From assembly GCA_009746045.1 (NCBI GenBank), contig RPFO01000076.1, positions 3,048,420-3,112,419 of the forward strand: a stretch of DNA of 64,000 nt. Direction: 5' to 3'. The notes beneath the pieces were generated by a model. The model had not been told where the DNA came from. It ran no database searches and was given only the letters and a program-made list of their open reading frames with translations. This DNA comes from Mesostigma viride. Taxonomy: Eukaryota > Streptophyta > Mesostigmatophyceae > Mesostigmatales > Mesostigmataceae. Positions 50,154-62,118 of this stretch are shown here, piece after piece. A program made the translations under genes and the position numbers. Numbering within the stretch: position 1 is the first letter of the stretch; each line of letters starts with the position of its first letter.

Positions 50154-51838
50154 ATTTTTCGAAAATGTGGGTAAAAAATGGAGAGAGTGAAAAGAGGTTG
50201 GTTTTGCTCGTCGTAACAACGCGTGTTTTCACAGGTGTTTTTTTAAATGCAAGTTATGGCCTACACAAAGCTGGAAATGCTCAGGCAGTGCCAAATGGCG
50301 TGTGTGTGAACGACGAGACACCTTGGCATTAGGATAGAATGGCACATATACTGCTGGCCAGCCATCGTTGACGGCTGGCCAGACTTTGCGTAAGTTAACA
50401 CTAACTTACTGATCCTGGACGGACTAGCCTATCAGTTACAACCTGATCTAGTCAGTCCTAACATGACAACTACAGTCCCGGTACTGAGGTACCGGCTCAT
50501 CACATACTGAGTATAGCCACGTGTCCATGCCACGACTGCTCTATAGTCCAGCACCGTCCCAGTACCCAATTGGGTGCTGGCGGTGCTGACACGTGTCCAC
50601 TTAGGCTACAGGCAGGAGACTTAGACTAACTACAGTGCGTATGCTACCTGCTGTTCGGCAGCAAACGTCCATATGTTTGCGCGTGGATAGACTTGTTACG
50701 TTATTCTTGACATGTTTTATTAGCGATGACGGCCAGGAAAGGTTTGAGGCTATGTCCGTGAGGTGGGAGTGATGGCTCCCGCACAGCAGGTAATCTGCGG
50801 TTTCGACCTGCTACGTATTAACATGTTAGCGTTTATACATTACAGTACCAAGTCGTCCTATCGTTTATAAACTGGTTGTAGACATGTAATCGAAGGTTTT
50901 TGCTTGTCGTTTTGTTGCTTTAGTGCTTGTACGCGTTCGCTTGTGGTGGTTGGGGAATGCCGCTATGTCACGCAGATTTTGGACCAGATTTGATTGCTAT
51001 TAGCTGAGGCTTGAACGAAACCAGTGAAGTAGCGTTTGTTATTGTCTCTAAATATGGTGGGCTTGATAACGGGATGCTTTTCCCTGCACAGACATAGCGA
51101 GACAAGTGGTTTTCTGGCCAGCTCTAGGCATGGCTTCTTGGTTTGCTGGCCCAAGTTATCCTTCTGCTTGTGCGTCCATAGTGCATGCATGCAAGAAATA
51201 TGAATGGCCGGGGCCTGCTTGCATGGAAGCATAACCAGGTTAGTTCTTTTGTTTTTTCTATCATTGCCAATCATCGGAATTGCTTTTTTAGTGTGTTGGA
51301 TGCATTGATAATGTAGCTCCTTGTGAACCCCTTTAACGCTTGGTTTTGGGCCTTGGCACCAGCTTTATACTTGTTGTATAGCATGCTGTTGTGATTTTTA
51401 AGCTGGAAATGTGTTCGGGAATCCATGTGTGGCCATCTATGATGTTTTGTGCCACGTTGGAATTGAACGCCTATACGGTAGTGCTAGCAAAACACCCCAA
51501 AATAACTGCACCCTTTATAACGGTCTGAGCTATTTTGGGCTGTATGCTAGCTAGCATGTGCAGTTCTATGGCATGGCATGTTGTGAATGCATCTATGGCA
51601 TGCCTGTGATTATCTTAAGCTCCCCTCAAAGGGCCAGGGTCAGCAGATTTTGAGAAATGGTCCATATTGCATTATATATCTCTTGAACCCCATCTGCACC
51701 ATACCCCCTTGGGGGGGGGGGCTATTTATAGTAGCTGTGGGGCATAGATATGTGACCAATGACATGACCCCAAAGTTATTTGATATAAAAGCATCCTTGG
51801 TGGGCCATCCTTGGTGGGTCATGCTGGTGGCCTGGGAG
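50154..51838. other. Spacer, no recognisable gene
   Basis: Contains a hairpin CTGGCCAGCC/GGCTGGCCAG at ~50351-50383, a poly-G run at ~51711-51721 and many short frames without protein features. TTGGTGGGCC units begin near 51797, next to the piggyBac copy. Confidence 0.4.
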
Positions 51839-53585
51839 TGTCCAGAGGCCTCAATTGAGGCCTTTTGGCTCAATTGAGGCCTTTTTTACCAAGATCTCAC
51901 AAAGTACGGTATTTTGGCGGGAAGGACCGGTCCTATGGGTCGTCCGGCCCCAGTGGCGCGAATCTGGTACATGTGCTGAGCGTCCTGACCCGTTGGGGTC
52001 GACAGGGGTCGACGGTTACTGAAAAATACGTGAGGTGGAAAAGTACCTATTTTGGCCACTTTCGTGCAACGGGACGAGGAATTTTCACGAATGCACGACC
52101 ATGGCGGCCTCGAGTAAAATGGACCGTATGGCCACGTTCGTGCATCATTTCGAGCAGTATGGAGCGCGTTGGGCAGATAAATTATCCTTGAAGCTAGCCC
52201 GACCGCTAAATGTGTCAAAAGTCGATTTATAAATTCGTGGGGTCGTTATTTGTGTGCTGAATGCCAGGTTAGTGAAGTTCAGATGGGGCGTAGATGGCGT
52301 TGATAGTGCGCCTGCCAGCAGGACGATGCTTCGATATGTTGGGAAGGAGACTAGCGGAACGGCGGGGGGGGTGTTGGGGCAGCCGTGACTAAAGGGGCGC
52401 TGGTTATATTTGAGCCTTTTGTCGTGAATCCATAGGTAGAGGAAGGGGTGTTTTTAGCTAGGAAAAACTGGGTTGCGGACAATAAACGCGCGCGCGCCCC
52501 CAGATATGGGAGCGCAATTATGCGAACAGCGCTGGTGAGGCCGCTGCAGCCGCTTTCATACGTCAATGGACGACGCATGGAGCGTCTGTCCGGCCAGATT
52601 TGCGGGCTGCATCGCTTCTGGACAACTTGAAAACGCCGAGCTTGAACAGCTTTTCTGATGCAGCCACGTTCAGCGCCAACGCATATGCGTGCTTAGTGAT
52701 CCCGGGTGTGACGGGTGTGAAAGGTAAGTGCGTCCTGGTGGTAGAAAGGGAATGGCATCGATTTGCTTGTGATATCGCCAGTTTTTAGCTGCCTATCGGC
52801 GCCTAGTGCCGAGGTGACGTAAGGCAGGCTATATTACTTCGTGCAGTGCTCTGCGGCTGGCCCCCACCGTGTAGACGTGTTTGCTTTCCATAAGAAGCAT
52901 GGCAGTTCCTGCCATGCTGGCCATGTCTCAGGCAACCCTTGCAAAGCTTAAAATCAAGCTACTAGTGCAAATGGTGTCCAGTTATGCTTGTATATCTTGC
53001 CATGTGCTGTTCATCTGCTGCCGCGGCAGCAAACCCCTGTCAGAATATACCGTAACAACGTAGATATTGGGGCTATGTGAGTGAAGCTGAGCGCTTGGAA
53101 GGTCACACCTATCATTATAATGCATGATCCTTGTGCGTGTTAATAGAGGCTTTGGATTCCTCATGGTTACGTGCAATACCCATGGCAGGCTGTTGCTGCC
53201 TGCAGTGCTGCGCGACAGCCCCGGCCGTGCAATTGTGTATGAGGCGTCCCTTGGGGAGCATGCCATGTCATGCCATGCTTACCGTGTTGTGGGGAAACCT
53301 CGTAAGGTCCAAAAGACACCTAAGAGGCAGAGGGAACTGAGTACTAGCGCCTTTTTTCTGCTTGCATCTATGGTCATGCTGTGTTTATGGTGCCACCGCA
53401 GCGACACCCTGTTTTGTTAAATCATAATTAAATAGGTATTGGGGCTATATGACTGATGTTAAGTGCTGGCAACCCCAAAACAATCATAATAATGCATGGC
53501 CTATGCTCATATTTGGAAAAAAGTTGTTTGGCTGCATGCAACACCCAATATAAAAAAGGCCTCAATTGAGGCCTTTTCCTGGACA
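51839..53585 (+). mobile_element. piggyBac-like element, copy 2 (internally deleted)
   Basis: Same termini as copy 1 (TGTCCAG plus GGCCTCAATTGAGGCC, and the inverse at 53555-53585). The first ~430 bp are collinear with copy 1 11000-11420 with many substitutions. The catalytic region is missing. Two partial copies of the cysteine-rich 3' end follow (~52840-52930 and ~53200-53290), then the shared tail. Outer flanks carry ATCCTTGGTGGGCC units in inverted orientation (51790-51830 and 53590-53630). Non-autonomous. Confidence 0.8.
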
Positions 53586-54220
53586 TTGGGCCCACCAAGG
53601 ATGGCCCACCAGCATCCTGGGTGGGCCAGAAAATGTTATTTGGCTAGACACTCTCATACTTTCTTAGATACCCATACTCAGTCCGTTCTGGTGGTAATTC
53701 CAGTTGACACAATTGAAGGGATATGGGTTTTTTACAACAAAACACTTGGATTTTCTGCTACTGTAGCTCCCTGTATGTTCGGAATCTTGAAACGGACAAA
53801 CTGATGATAGCACTTGGCGAGCTGAACCCAAATCTGCAATCAAAATTTTGGCAGGTACCATAGAGGCGGGGGGGGGGTTGCTCGCAAGATGGTGCTGCCC
53901 CTAGGCACAGAAGTATGCTGCCGTCTGCCACCACTACTACAAGGCTTCAGCTCTCCAGCGTCGCGCCGTGCCAGTATCTCGTCGCGCCCGGCCGGCCGGC
54001 CAACGACCCATTTTAGAAAAACGGAATTTTCCCACACACCAATATGCTCAAACGGTAGAGCTCGCGGAGCTGATCAGTCATTTTGCTCCCTATCTCGACC
54101 CCCAGAACTCCTGGCTTCACAAGGTTTTGCTATGTAAAGCGCCCGAAAGCTAGGTAGGTAGGGTCCAAGGGCCAACTTTTGGAAATTTTCAGCGTTAGTG
54201 TCTGATATTTATGTTTTGAG
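53586..54220. other. Spacer, no recognisable gene
   Basis: After the TTGGTGGGCC units no protein family is recognisable. GGCCGGCCGG lies near 53990. Confidence 0.4.
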
Positions 54221-54594
54221 TACAGTCATACCCGCGTTAAGTTACGATCGCCGCCAATTTCAGGGCGTCGTAACTTAACGCGGGTACGTATAACTTAACG
54301 GTAGAATTAGGCTAGCGGCCCACCCCCTCCTCCTCTGACGGACTTCTATACGGCGATCGACAGCTCTCGTCAAGCCCGATCCAGCTGCAGCATCAAAGTC
54401 GCCGAAAGTCCATTTTTCAGGCTAGATATTTTGGTCAAGGCCCCGGCGGTGAGGTATATGTATACGCCGGGTGTAGCCGGCCACACAGTGCCTGCGTTTT
54501 TTACCAAAGCTACCGTGTTTCAACCCCTAAACCGACAGGACTTCGTAGCGGATCCCTATTTCCAGCCGGCCTCACATTTGCTTGTGGCAAAACC

Positions 54595-54741
54595 ATGGGG
54601 ACAGTGGTGAGGGAAGCGTCCTTCAGTGCGGTCAATGCCCTGCATGTCAACAATAATAACGTTGCAGCTGACGGCGAGGCATGCGTCCTTGTCAGGGAAC
54701 GGGACAACCCGTATGACGAAAATGCCATACTGGTTACCTAA
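54595..54741 (+). pseudogene. HIRAN-like fragment
   Basis: Reads MGTVVREASFSAVNALHV then GEACVLVRERDNPYDENAIL. The pattern of strand, VxLVRExxNPYDxNAI resembles a HIRAN domain (DNA-end binding module of SNF2-type and other proteins). It stops after about 48 residues, so it is partial. Similarity is by eye only. Confidence 0.35.
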
Positions 54742-55051
54742 ATACCAGCAAATTCCTTTTCTTCGTTACCCCGATATTCACAGTCTCCTTTCCCACACAG
54801 CAAAATATGGTGTTGTTCTTAGTCAGTTACATCTTTTTTCCCGTCTTTGTTCTTATCGTGTTGATTTCATCACGACTCTTGTTGAACTCTTGCAGCGTTT
54901 ATTGGTCAAAGACTATGACCGAGACATTATGCTCCGTCAAGTCAGATGTTTTTTGCAACGTCACCCACATCTGTTCGGTGCTGCCCCTTGGCACAAGCTC
55001 TACAAACAGGTCGTGGACCGGCTGGATCGCATAGTATCTCCGCACATCTGA
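54734..55051 (+). pseudogene. RT C-terminal-like fragment
   Basis: PKYQQIPFLRYPDIHSLLSH, TAKYGVVLSQLHLFSRLCSY, RVDFITTLVELLQRLLVKDY and MLRQVRCFLQRHPHLFG. This pattern (PxxxSLL, KYGVVxSQLxRxxRxC, FxxxxxxLxxxLxxKGY, LRxxxRFL) is found downstream of the polymerase core in some non-LTR-type RT ORFs of algae and animals. No polymerase motif is present. Confidence 0.4.
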
Positions 55052-56130
55052 ACCCTGTGATGCCAGATCTCCTTTGCGGCCGTTCCGAGCTTGGCACTGG
55101 ATTCGTTGTCCACATCGTCGCGTCGCTGCAGCAACACGATGTTTTCTGGCATCCGCGGGCTTTTGGTTCCCGCCGCACATTTGAAAGTGCTGTCCTCCGG
55201 CTTTTTGCCTTTGCACCGTGTGCAGTTCTTGGACGTTTGGAATCATGGCATGGCTAACGTGATGACTGACTAGCTACCTTTTCAGTGGTTTTCCATTTGC
55301 GGGTATTTCCTCGTAAATGGTGGGAGAGCGATCGCAGCAATGGTGCTCACCACTAGACACTCCCGGCCAGTTAGGCTCGAAACACACGCCCTGATCAAGC
55401 ATGCTGTTTCCGGCCCCACCGTCTAGGTCATCTAGTCGCTCTACACGTAAGCCAGCCATAATTTCAATGCACAAGGCTACACATTTCCATCACCATTCAT
55501 CTTCATCATCCTGAACGACTTGAACACGCGGACAAGATAACGGCAGGCTCGAGCTACCATGGTCCGGATTCTCCCGATTTCTGGCCTGCGCTGGTCGTCT
55601 CCTTGATACCATGGTTCTCAAGGCTAATGACGACAGCCATATAGGCCGGGTAGCTAAAAGCCTGGCAGCGCCACTGACTTAGCCCTTTGTTGGACAAGGG
55701 CAGCGTGGTCGTTACAGAGCTTTCTGGAACCGCAGACTACATGCAGGGCCTGGAAGGACCGTCTGAGCTCCGTTCGGCATGACGATAGACTAGTGTGATG
55801 TGACTTGCCTCATTGCATGCGGGCAACTGACCTGCATGCACCGGGCTAAAAGGATTATTATCAGTTGATATCAGTTGTACTTTGCCGCCGAAACGTCACA
55901 TTGCAAAACCATCACAGTTGGCGGGTTCCTTCGTCCGGACTTGTCCATTTTCGCGGTCAAAAGTGGCCTTACGCCCAGGTTACGCCTTCAAATTGGGCCA
56001 TACCCGGGCACCCAGGCTGTTACGGTGGCACCCAGGCTTAAGTTACGGTCGCCGCCCAAACTTCGGCGTCGTAACTTAACGCGGGTACGTAACCTAACGT
56101 AACTTAACGCGGGTATGACTGTACCCCCCA

Positions 56131-57371
56131 CAGGTCGGACAAATAAAATAAACATTTATATATTTACCCATATTTTATTTATAAATTTTGGATATTTAGT
56201 CCCCTAAATATTATTTGCTTCGTTCGCCTAACTTGTGGGGAAATTTTTAAATATATTTATGACGGAAGTGCCTTAGGCGGAAAAATATTTAAATATATTT
56301 GTCCAGAAGTCTCGTTCGCCGGTAAAATATTTAAATATATTTGCAGTGGATTGGCCGCTGGGGCTAATTATTTAAATGTATTCAAGTACCATTTAAATAT
56401 CAGGTATTTATAAATGTATTTAAATGTATCAGTATATTTAAATATATTTAAACATTTAAATACATGCCTGTACTAGTTGCGCCCTATCCGGAGCGCCCTC
56501 CCCCCTTTCCCGCCGTCCGTCACCCGCAGGCCGAAGCCCCTCCTATAACAGTCAGTCGGTCAGTGAGTCAGTCAGTTTGCTCTCGAAGCTTCATGACCAG
56601 CCTCCGTTGGAGTATTGGAGACAACTATTTAAATTGATTTACTAATTAAAGGGTATTTAAATATCAAGTAAACTAAATATATTTATAAATATATTTGGTT
56701 TGCTTGATATTTATAAATATATTTAAATATATTTATTAATAATATAATTACTTACAGCAGAGTGAAATCACTCAAACCAAAGCAAACGCCCAGCTATAAA
56801 CCTCTACACAGAGCCATGTCAAATCTCTATACTACGATAAGACCAATGGAAACTCCTAACGGGAGGAACCTAATAGCCCTGCTGCACCGCAAAATCAGCC
56901 CGCGTACGGCGGAGCATGATGTCAGCCATGGCCCGAGTCAGCGCCACCGACAAGCGCTGACGCCAATATGACGTCCAGGTCCGCGCCGACCATGGGGCCC
57001 GCTGGCCCTCCAGGTCCAGCCGGTCCTCCCGGAGCCGGCAACACTCCTTGAAGAAGGCGGAGGTCAGGGGCCCCATGGCCCCAAACTCCTCCAGGACAAA
57101 GGGCACCACACGATGGTGCCCGACGTCGTTTAAATATATTTGCCTCGAAGGGCCCTTTGGCAGAATTTATTTAAATGTATTTGTCACGAAAGGCAGTTGC
57201 GCTGGAAACTATTTAAATATATTTGTCCAGAAGTCTCGTTTGCCGGAAAAATATTTAAATATATTTGCCTTGCTCCCCAGTTTGTGTGAAAATATTTAAA
57301 TGTTATTTGACCTTGTTTTGGTACCTGCCAGAAGTATTTAAATGTTATTTAAATATTATTTGTCCGACCTG
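56131..57371. mobile_element. AT-rich element with CAGGTCGGACAAATA inverted termini
   Basis: CAGGTCGGACAAATAA at the left faces TTATTTGTCCGACCTG at the right. Both arms are packed with TTTAAATATATTT motifs spaced about 40-50 bp, often next to TGTCCAGAAGTCTCGTT (present on both sides, ~56303 and ~57224). A GC-rich segment lies in the middle. No transposase recognised. Confidence 0.6.
56870..57109 (-). pseudogene. RT-tail-like fragment (minus)
   Basis: Encodes VPFVLEEFGAMGPLTSAFF then WTSYWRQRLSVALTRAMADI. This resembles the extreme C-terminus of some protist non-LTR RT ORFs (VPFxxExxG..., W...xRLSxAL). Isolated remnant. Confidence 0.35.
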
Positions 57372-57469
57372 CGGTATCCACCCCCCTTCTTCCCGTCCAA
57401 ATTTTTGCCGACGACGGAGGGTCTCGGGTTGGGTACGACCATTTGGCTTGATGTCACCCCTCCTCAGTT

Positions 57470-57489
57470 GTTGTTGTTGTTGTTGTTGT
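57470..57489. repeat. (GTT)n microsatellite
   Basis: Six to seven GTT triplets. Confidence 0.9.
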
Positions 57490-57631
57490 GTCTAACGCCG
57501 CACATGGGCAGCAGAGAATCTATACTCGAGTGGCCGAGGGCCGGATATATTCTACAGTACAATACAGGCTGGTTAGGCTATAGTGACCCTTTTAGTGTCA
57601 GCATGATTTCCTGGACTATAGTGACCGAATC

Positions 57632-57880
57632 TCGAGATTCTGAAAACACATCTCCTAGGCAGTTTTTCATGACGGATGCAACTGCTGAAGGGGCTGTCAG
57701 AAAAAATTATATCTACTAGTAGTTGTAGCAGCTTTGACTCAACAAATCAGATTTCTGCAAGGAACATACGGATTTCTACCTGACAAGCCGGTATATTTTG
57801 CGGCCGCCCTCTCAGCAGTTGAATCTGGCATGAAAAACTGCTTGGCAAAAGTGGTCTCGGATCCTTGAGATTCTAAGTAG
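57632..57880. repeat. Imperfect foldback with ~75-bp arms
   Basis: The left arm (about 57632-57704) contains GAATCTC and CAGTTTTTCATG, then CAACTGCTGA. The right arm (about 57800-57880) carries TCAGCAGTTG, CATGAAAAACTG and GAGATTC in inverse order. Loop about 100 bp. Possible MITE. Confidence 0.6.
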
Positions 57881-58149
57881 ATTGTTCAGGAAGTCAAGTT
57901 ATGTTCAGCTTTAGTTCATTGGCTGTAACTGCCAGCTATATCCTTACTTTGTGAATAACTGCCAGATTCATGGGAATCTTGTCCTTGTCCCGCAGGAACT
58001 TATTTCTTATTTCTGATTTCTGATTTGATGAATATTTTTCCAGAGTTTTTTGACCTGCCACACTACTGGCTGGAGCTGTGGGCTTGTCTCCATGTTAACT
58101 TAAGCAGGGGAAGCACAATATGCTTGTTTAGCCCTAGTTTGGTCAGCAA

Positions 58150-58620
58150 CAAGAAAAAAGTGGGGGAGGGGGGGCTATCGCCCCCCCTCCCCGACTTGAG
58201 AGGACGTGACTCGCCGCTAGCGGCCCAGAGGCCGATAGTCGACCTTCTGGGCGCCAACCGCACCGGCCCGCGCGACGCGCCAAGACCCTTCCACGGAGGA
58301 CGCGCGAGCGGACGATTCCGACCGGGACGAACCGCCGCCGTGCGCCACGCGCAACGGACCCTTCCCCGTGAACACCGTGGAAGCTCTCCGAGCGTGAGAT
58401 ACTTGGAAATTTCGTCACGTTCGTATCGAAAATGAAATTTCTGACAAATTTGTCAGCTCGGACAGAACCACAATGAATTTCCAGGTAAATAGGTGTACGT
58501 TTATTCCAAACAACCACAATGAATTTCAGCATACCATTCGATACAACAATGATATTTCGGCGTCGGATACTTGGAAATTTCGTTACGTTCGTATCGCCAG
58601 TGAAATTCTGACAAATTTTA
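58150..58620. repeat. Hairpin module, copy 1
   Basis: Matches 62122-62560. Starts ACAAGAAAAAAGTGGGGG. Perfect 13-bp G/C stem with TATC loop at 58163-58192. Followed by ~200 bp GC-rich sequence and tandem units containing ATACTTGGAAATTTCGT. Confidence 0.85.
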
Positions 58621-59205
58621 TCCTGAACTATTTCGCATCATAACATGACTCCGTTGGGAGATCATCATGTAGCACTGGCTAACATATTCCCTTGCTGGAT
58701 GGATGGAGGTAGGTGAAGAATTAAACCTTTTTGAATGACCTTATTTGTCTAATTGTAATTGCCTAGCACAGTCTACCTAGAGGAGGGCCCTGATTGGCAC
58801 AATTGTGGCCATGTACGTAATTATGCTACATGTCGTACATGATCTCCCAACTAGTCATGTTATAATTTAATTTCATTTTAATGCTAGCATGTCTTGTTGC
58901 ATGCCCTCAAAGCTAAAATTGTTTATCACATGCAGAGAGAGCCCGCACAATGAATTTCAGCGTACCATTCATTAATTAATTATACCATGCGATATACTTT
59001 ACAGATATTTCGCTGTCAAATGCTTCGAAATTTGGGTACTGCTTTTTGCAAGCCAGCCATAAGGACCAAACACTCCCATGCAAACTCCCATTTTCATCAT
59101 TAATTAATATTCATTGAGTGGCAATCCTTTCATTCCTTTGTTCACACATGCACCATCCGTCATTCCCATTATTAAATTGAAAAAATTAAAACATAGCATG
59201 ACTCC
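58621..59205. other. Spacer, partly repeated at 63571-63785
   Basis: 59040-59210 (GGGTACTGCTTTTTGCAAGC...TTCATTGAGTGGCAATCC) is repeated before the second minisatellite. No gene. Confidence 0.5.
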
Positions 59206-60552
59206 GTGGTGCCCACTATGACTTCATGGGGGGGGCTGGCATGCTTGCGTGGGTGTGGGGGGGCCTCGCATGCGTGCGTGGGTGTGGGGGGGGCTCGCAT
59301 GCGTGCGTGGGTGTGGGGGGGAGTGGCATGCATGCGTGGGTGTGGTGGGGGGCTGCCATGCATGCGTGGGGTTAGGGGGGGCTGGCACGCGTGTGTGGGT
59401 TCGTGGGGTGGCTGCCATGCGTGCGTGGGTGTGTGGGGTGGCTGGCATGCGTACGTGGGTGTGGGGGGTGGCTGGCATGCATAAGTGGGTTTGTGATGGG
59501 CTGGCATGCGTGCGTGGGTTGGTGGGGTGGCTGGCATGCATGCGTGCATGTGGGGGGTCGCTGGCATGCATGCGTGGGTTTGTGGGGTAGCTGGCATGCA
59601 GGCGTGGGTGTGGGAGGGGCTGGCATGCATGCGTGGGTGTGGGGGATGGCTGGCATGCATGCCTGCATGTGGGGTGGGGCTGGCATGCGTGCGTGGGGTG
59701 TGGGGGGGCTCGCATGCGTGCGTGGGTGTGTGGGGGGGCTCGCATGCGTGCGTGGGTGTGGGGGGGAGTGGCATGCATGCGTGGGTGTGGTGGGGGGCTG
59801 CCATGCATGCGTGGGGTTAGGGGGGGGCTGGCACGCGTGTGTGGGTTGGTGGGGTGGCTGCCATGCGTGCGTGGGTGTGTGGGGTGGCTGGCATGCGTAC
59901 GTGGGTGTGGGGGGTGGCTGGCATGCATAAGTGGGTTTGTGATGGGCTGGCATGCGTGCGTGGGTTGGTGGGGTGGCTGGCATGCATGCGTGCATGTGGG
60001 GGGTCGCTGGCATGCATGCGTGGGTTTGTGGGGTAGCTGGCATGCGGGCGTGGGTGTGGGAGGGGCTGGCATGCATGCGTGGGTGTGGGGGGTGGCTGGC
60101 ATGCATGCCTGCATGTGGGGTAGGGCTGGCATGCGTGCGTGGGTGTGGGGGGGGCTGCCATGCGTGTGTCGGGGGGCTGGCATGCGTGGGTGGTTGGCGG
60201 GGGGAGTGGCATGCATGCGTGGGTGTGGTGGGGAGCTGCCATGCATGCGTGGTTTTAAGGGGGGGCTGGCACGCGTGCGTGGGTTCGTGGGGTGGCTGCC
60301 ATGCGTGCGTGGGGGTGGGGGGTGGCTGGCATGCGTAAGTGGCTGTGGGGGTTGCTGGAATGCATAAGTGGGTTGTGGGGTGGCTGGCATGCGTGCGTGG
60401 GTGTGGGGGTGGCTGGCATGCGTGCGTGGATTGGTGGGGTGGCTGGCATGCATGCGGGCATGTGGGGGGTGGCTGGAATCCATGCGTGGGTTTGTGGGGT
60501 ATAGCTAACATGTGTGCGTGGGTGTGGGAGGGGCTGGCATGCATGCGTTGGT
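59206..60552. repeat. ~30-bp minisatellite with ~440-bp higher-order periodicity
   Basis: Unit approximately GGCATGCGTGCGTGGGTGTG plus a G-rich part, 29-31 bp, more than 40 copies. Marker variants such as GAGTGGCATGC recur at 59331, 59766 and 60204, and GGTCGCTGG at 59556 and 60002. This indicates blocks of ~15 units repeated about three times. Both strands stay open in several frames because the unit lacks stops; I treat this as non-coding. Confidence 0.92.
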
Positions 60553-61464
60553 TGACATGCCATGGATGAAAAACGCCAAGAAGAGTATATGGCCCCGCTG
60601 CCACCAAAAATCACCTGGTTGATCAACCAAGGGGATAGCCTGCACAGTGAGACACAAACACAGCAGACCCAGCAAAGCAAAATTCAGGTTGTAAGCGAGT
60701 GGAGATTACTTTTGACATGCTTGATGAAGAAATATATAACACACCTTCTATTGTCACACCTTCTATAAACAAATGGTTGATTGATCACCTTATACACCAC
60801 GTAAACATGCTACCAGACGCGCTCTTCAGTCCAGTCAAAATCCACGTGCGAAGCAAGTCAGCTTACGCAGAAAGCACCATGAATGTCAGCCAGTACAGCA
60901 GTAAATGACGCCCCAAACCCGTGACCAGGCAAGCATCCAGAGGGGCTTTCACCGCCCAGTATATTCCAGAAAAAAGCATCACAGATCCTTGGGCAACGGA
61001 CGTTCACACAGGACATGCGAAGGACCATGAAGATGGCGTCCTGCACGGCTAAGAAAATAAAACGCAGACCCTTGCTACGCTATGTCTTTGCTGCGACTAG
61101 GTGGATTCGGCGAAATGGAAAGAACGCAACCATGAAAATGCATCAGAAAGAGAGCAGGTACTACCCCGGTCATCGAAACAAACGCCTCACCATCGGCATC
61201 GCCGGTTACGTCCCGTGGCAAAAAATCCAGCGTTCTTTCCAATATGATGTGGCGACAGCAGAAGCTCGTTGGCCACACCCCAAGCCTAAAACCATGGCTG
61301 CGCATTCCCCATCCCAATTTTCTAGCCTACGTTGCCTGCCATCGCCAGCCAGCACAAGGAAAATTGCTCGCGCAGCACGTCACTTTGTTTTTCGCCCCGA
61401 GCATGCCGCACGCTTTGCCAATAATTCCCAGTTCCCACTGCCCAGCAAGACTTTTTTCCATGCG
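60553..61464. other. Spacer with unassigned short frames
   Basis: Frames up to ~157 codons (plus 61015-61488) without recognisable features. Minus-strand stretches (e.g. 61075-61317) are equally plausible. Confidence 0.35.
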
Positions 61465-62118
61465 ATTATACCATGCGATATACTTTAGAGATATTTCGGT
61501 GGAAGATACTTGGAAATTTCGTTACGTTCGTATTTCCATTGAAAATGTGCCAACTTTCGGCCTGAACTATTTCACCCCACCCTGACTGAACGCCTGTTAG
61601 GCTCTGAACCTTCCACCCGTCCTGAAAATTGGATCCATCCGTTCAGAAAATCGCATTCTATATTTTTCGAACTGAACATACCGTCGTTCCACCGTTGTGA
61701 AATTTATCGACTCCTTATTTAAACTACTCGACCATTAAGTAGGCGTTCTTGTGCGCCAGCTCGTATCCTCTACTAAATTCTACAAAGGCCTGGGATGTTT
61801 GGGAGAGATTGGTTCGCGACTTTTTGTTTGACGATTAAAAAAGTCAACGCGCCGTACCGTCCTGAGGCCGCGCGGATTGGCGAGACGCCCCACCTGCCCG
61901 CGAAAGTCTGAACGTGTTCAGCATTTCAGCACCCGTTCAGGAAAACACGACACTCGATCTCCAAGGTTTGGGGATTTCTTTGTACTACGCCGATTGGCCA
62001 TCTCGCAACGGTCCTGGACGTCTTCCGCTCCCGCGCTAGGGGGCGCGGGGGACGGCCCCACCTTCGGCCTACGGCCGCGGCCAAAGTTTTCGGGCGTCAT
62101 AAATCGTAGTTACTAGTA
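61465..62118. repeat. Tandem duplication, unit A
   Basis: Starts ATGCGATATACTTTAGAG and ends ATAAATCGTAGTTAC plus TAGGGGAC. Nearly identical to 62583-63232. Confidence 0.9.

Larger units (their letters stand above)
13700..50230 (-). mobile_element. CACTA/EnSpm-type DNA transposon with tnp2 gene, split by nested retrotransposons
   Basis: Minus-strand coding pieces at 13824-17340, 34274-34337 and 48804-50153 line up as one tnp2-family gene. They are separated only by two target-duplicated LTR elements, R1 (TSD GTGGA) and R3 (TSD CGCAT). Removing R1 and one TSD regenerates VWVIHDYPAFAKS. Removing R3 regenerates WNGFYVCDIVDD. Exact termini are not established. A CACTG...GAGCAT sequence near 13669 and its inverse near 50280-50290 are candidates but without a matching 3-bp duplication. 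Confidence 0.8.
54223..56121. mobile_element. pogo/Tigger-type (Tc1/mariner) element, non-autonomous
   Basis: Begins CAGTCATACCCGCGTTAAGT after TA (54221-54222) and ends with the inverse followed by TA (56122-56123). This gives a TA duplication and inverted repeats of at least 24 bp. Each end is also a foldback: the Left has CCCGCGTTAAGTTACG facing CGTAACTTAACGCGGG by 54290, and the right end repeats the same motif. No DDE transposase is seen. Fragments of other proteins lie inside. Confidence 0.8.

Noticed and set aside
50270..50300. Right CACTA terminus CAGTG with GAGCAT
   Set aside because: Only weakly similar to the candidate left end at 13669, and the 3-bp flanks do not match, so I do not call the boundary.
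58025..58435. 136-codon frame over the hairpin module
   Set aside because: Also present at 62134-62409 only because the DNA is duplicated; composition follows the G/C hairpin and no family is recognisable.
59224..60607. Very long open frames on both strands rich in THACMPATPHP or CVGVWGGW repeats
   Set aside because: They are forced by the stop-free ~30-bp minisatellite unit and occur in several frames and both strands.
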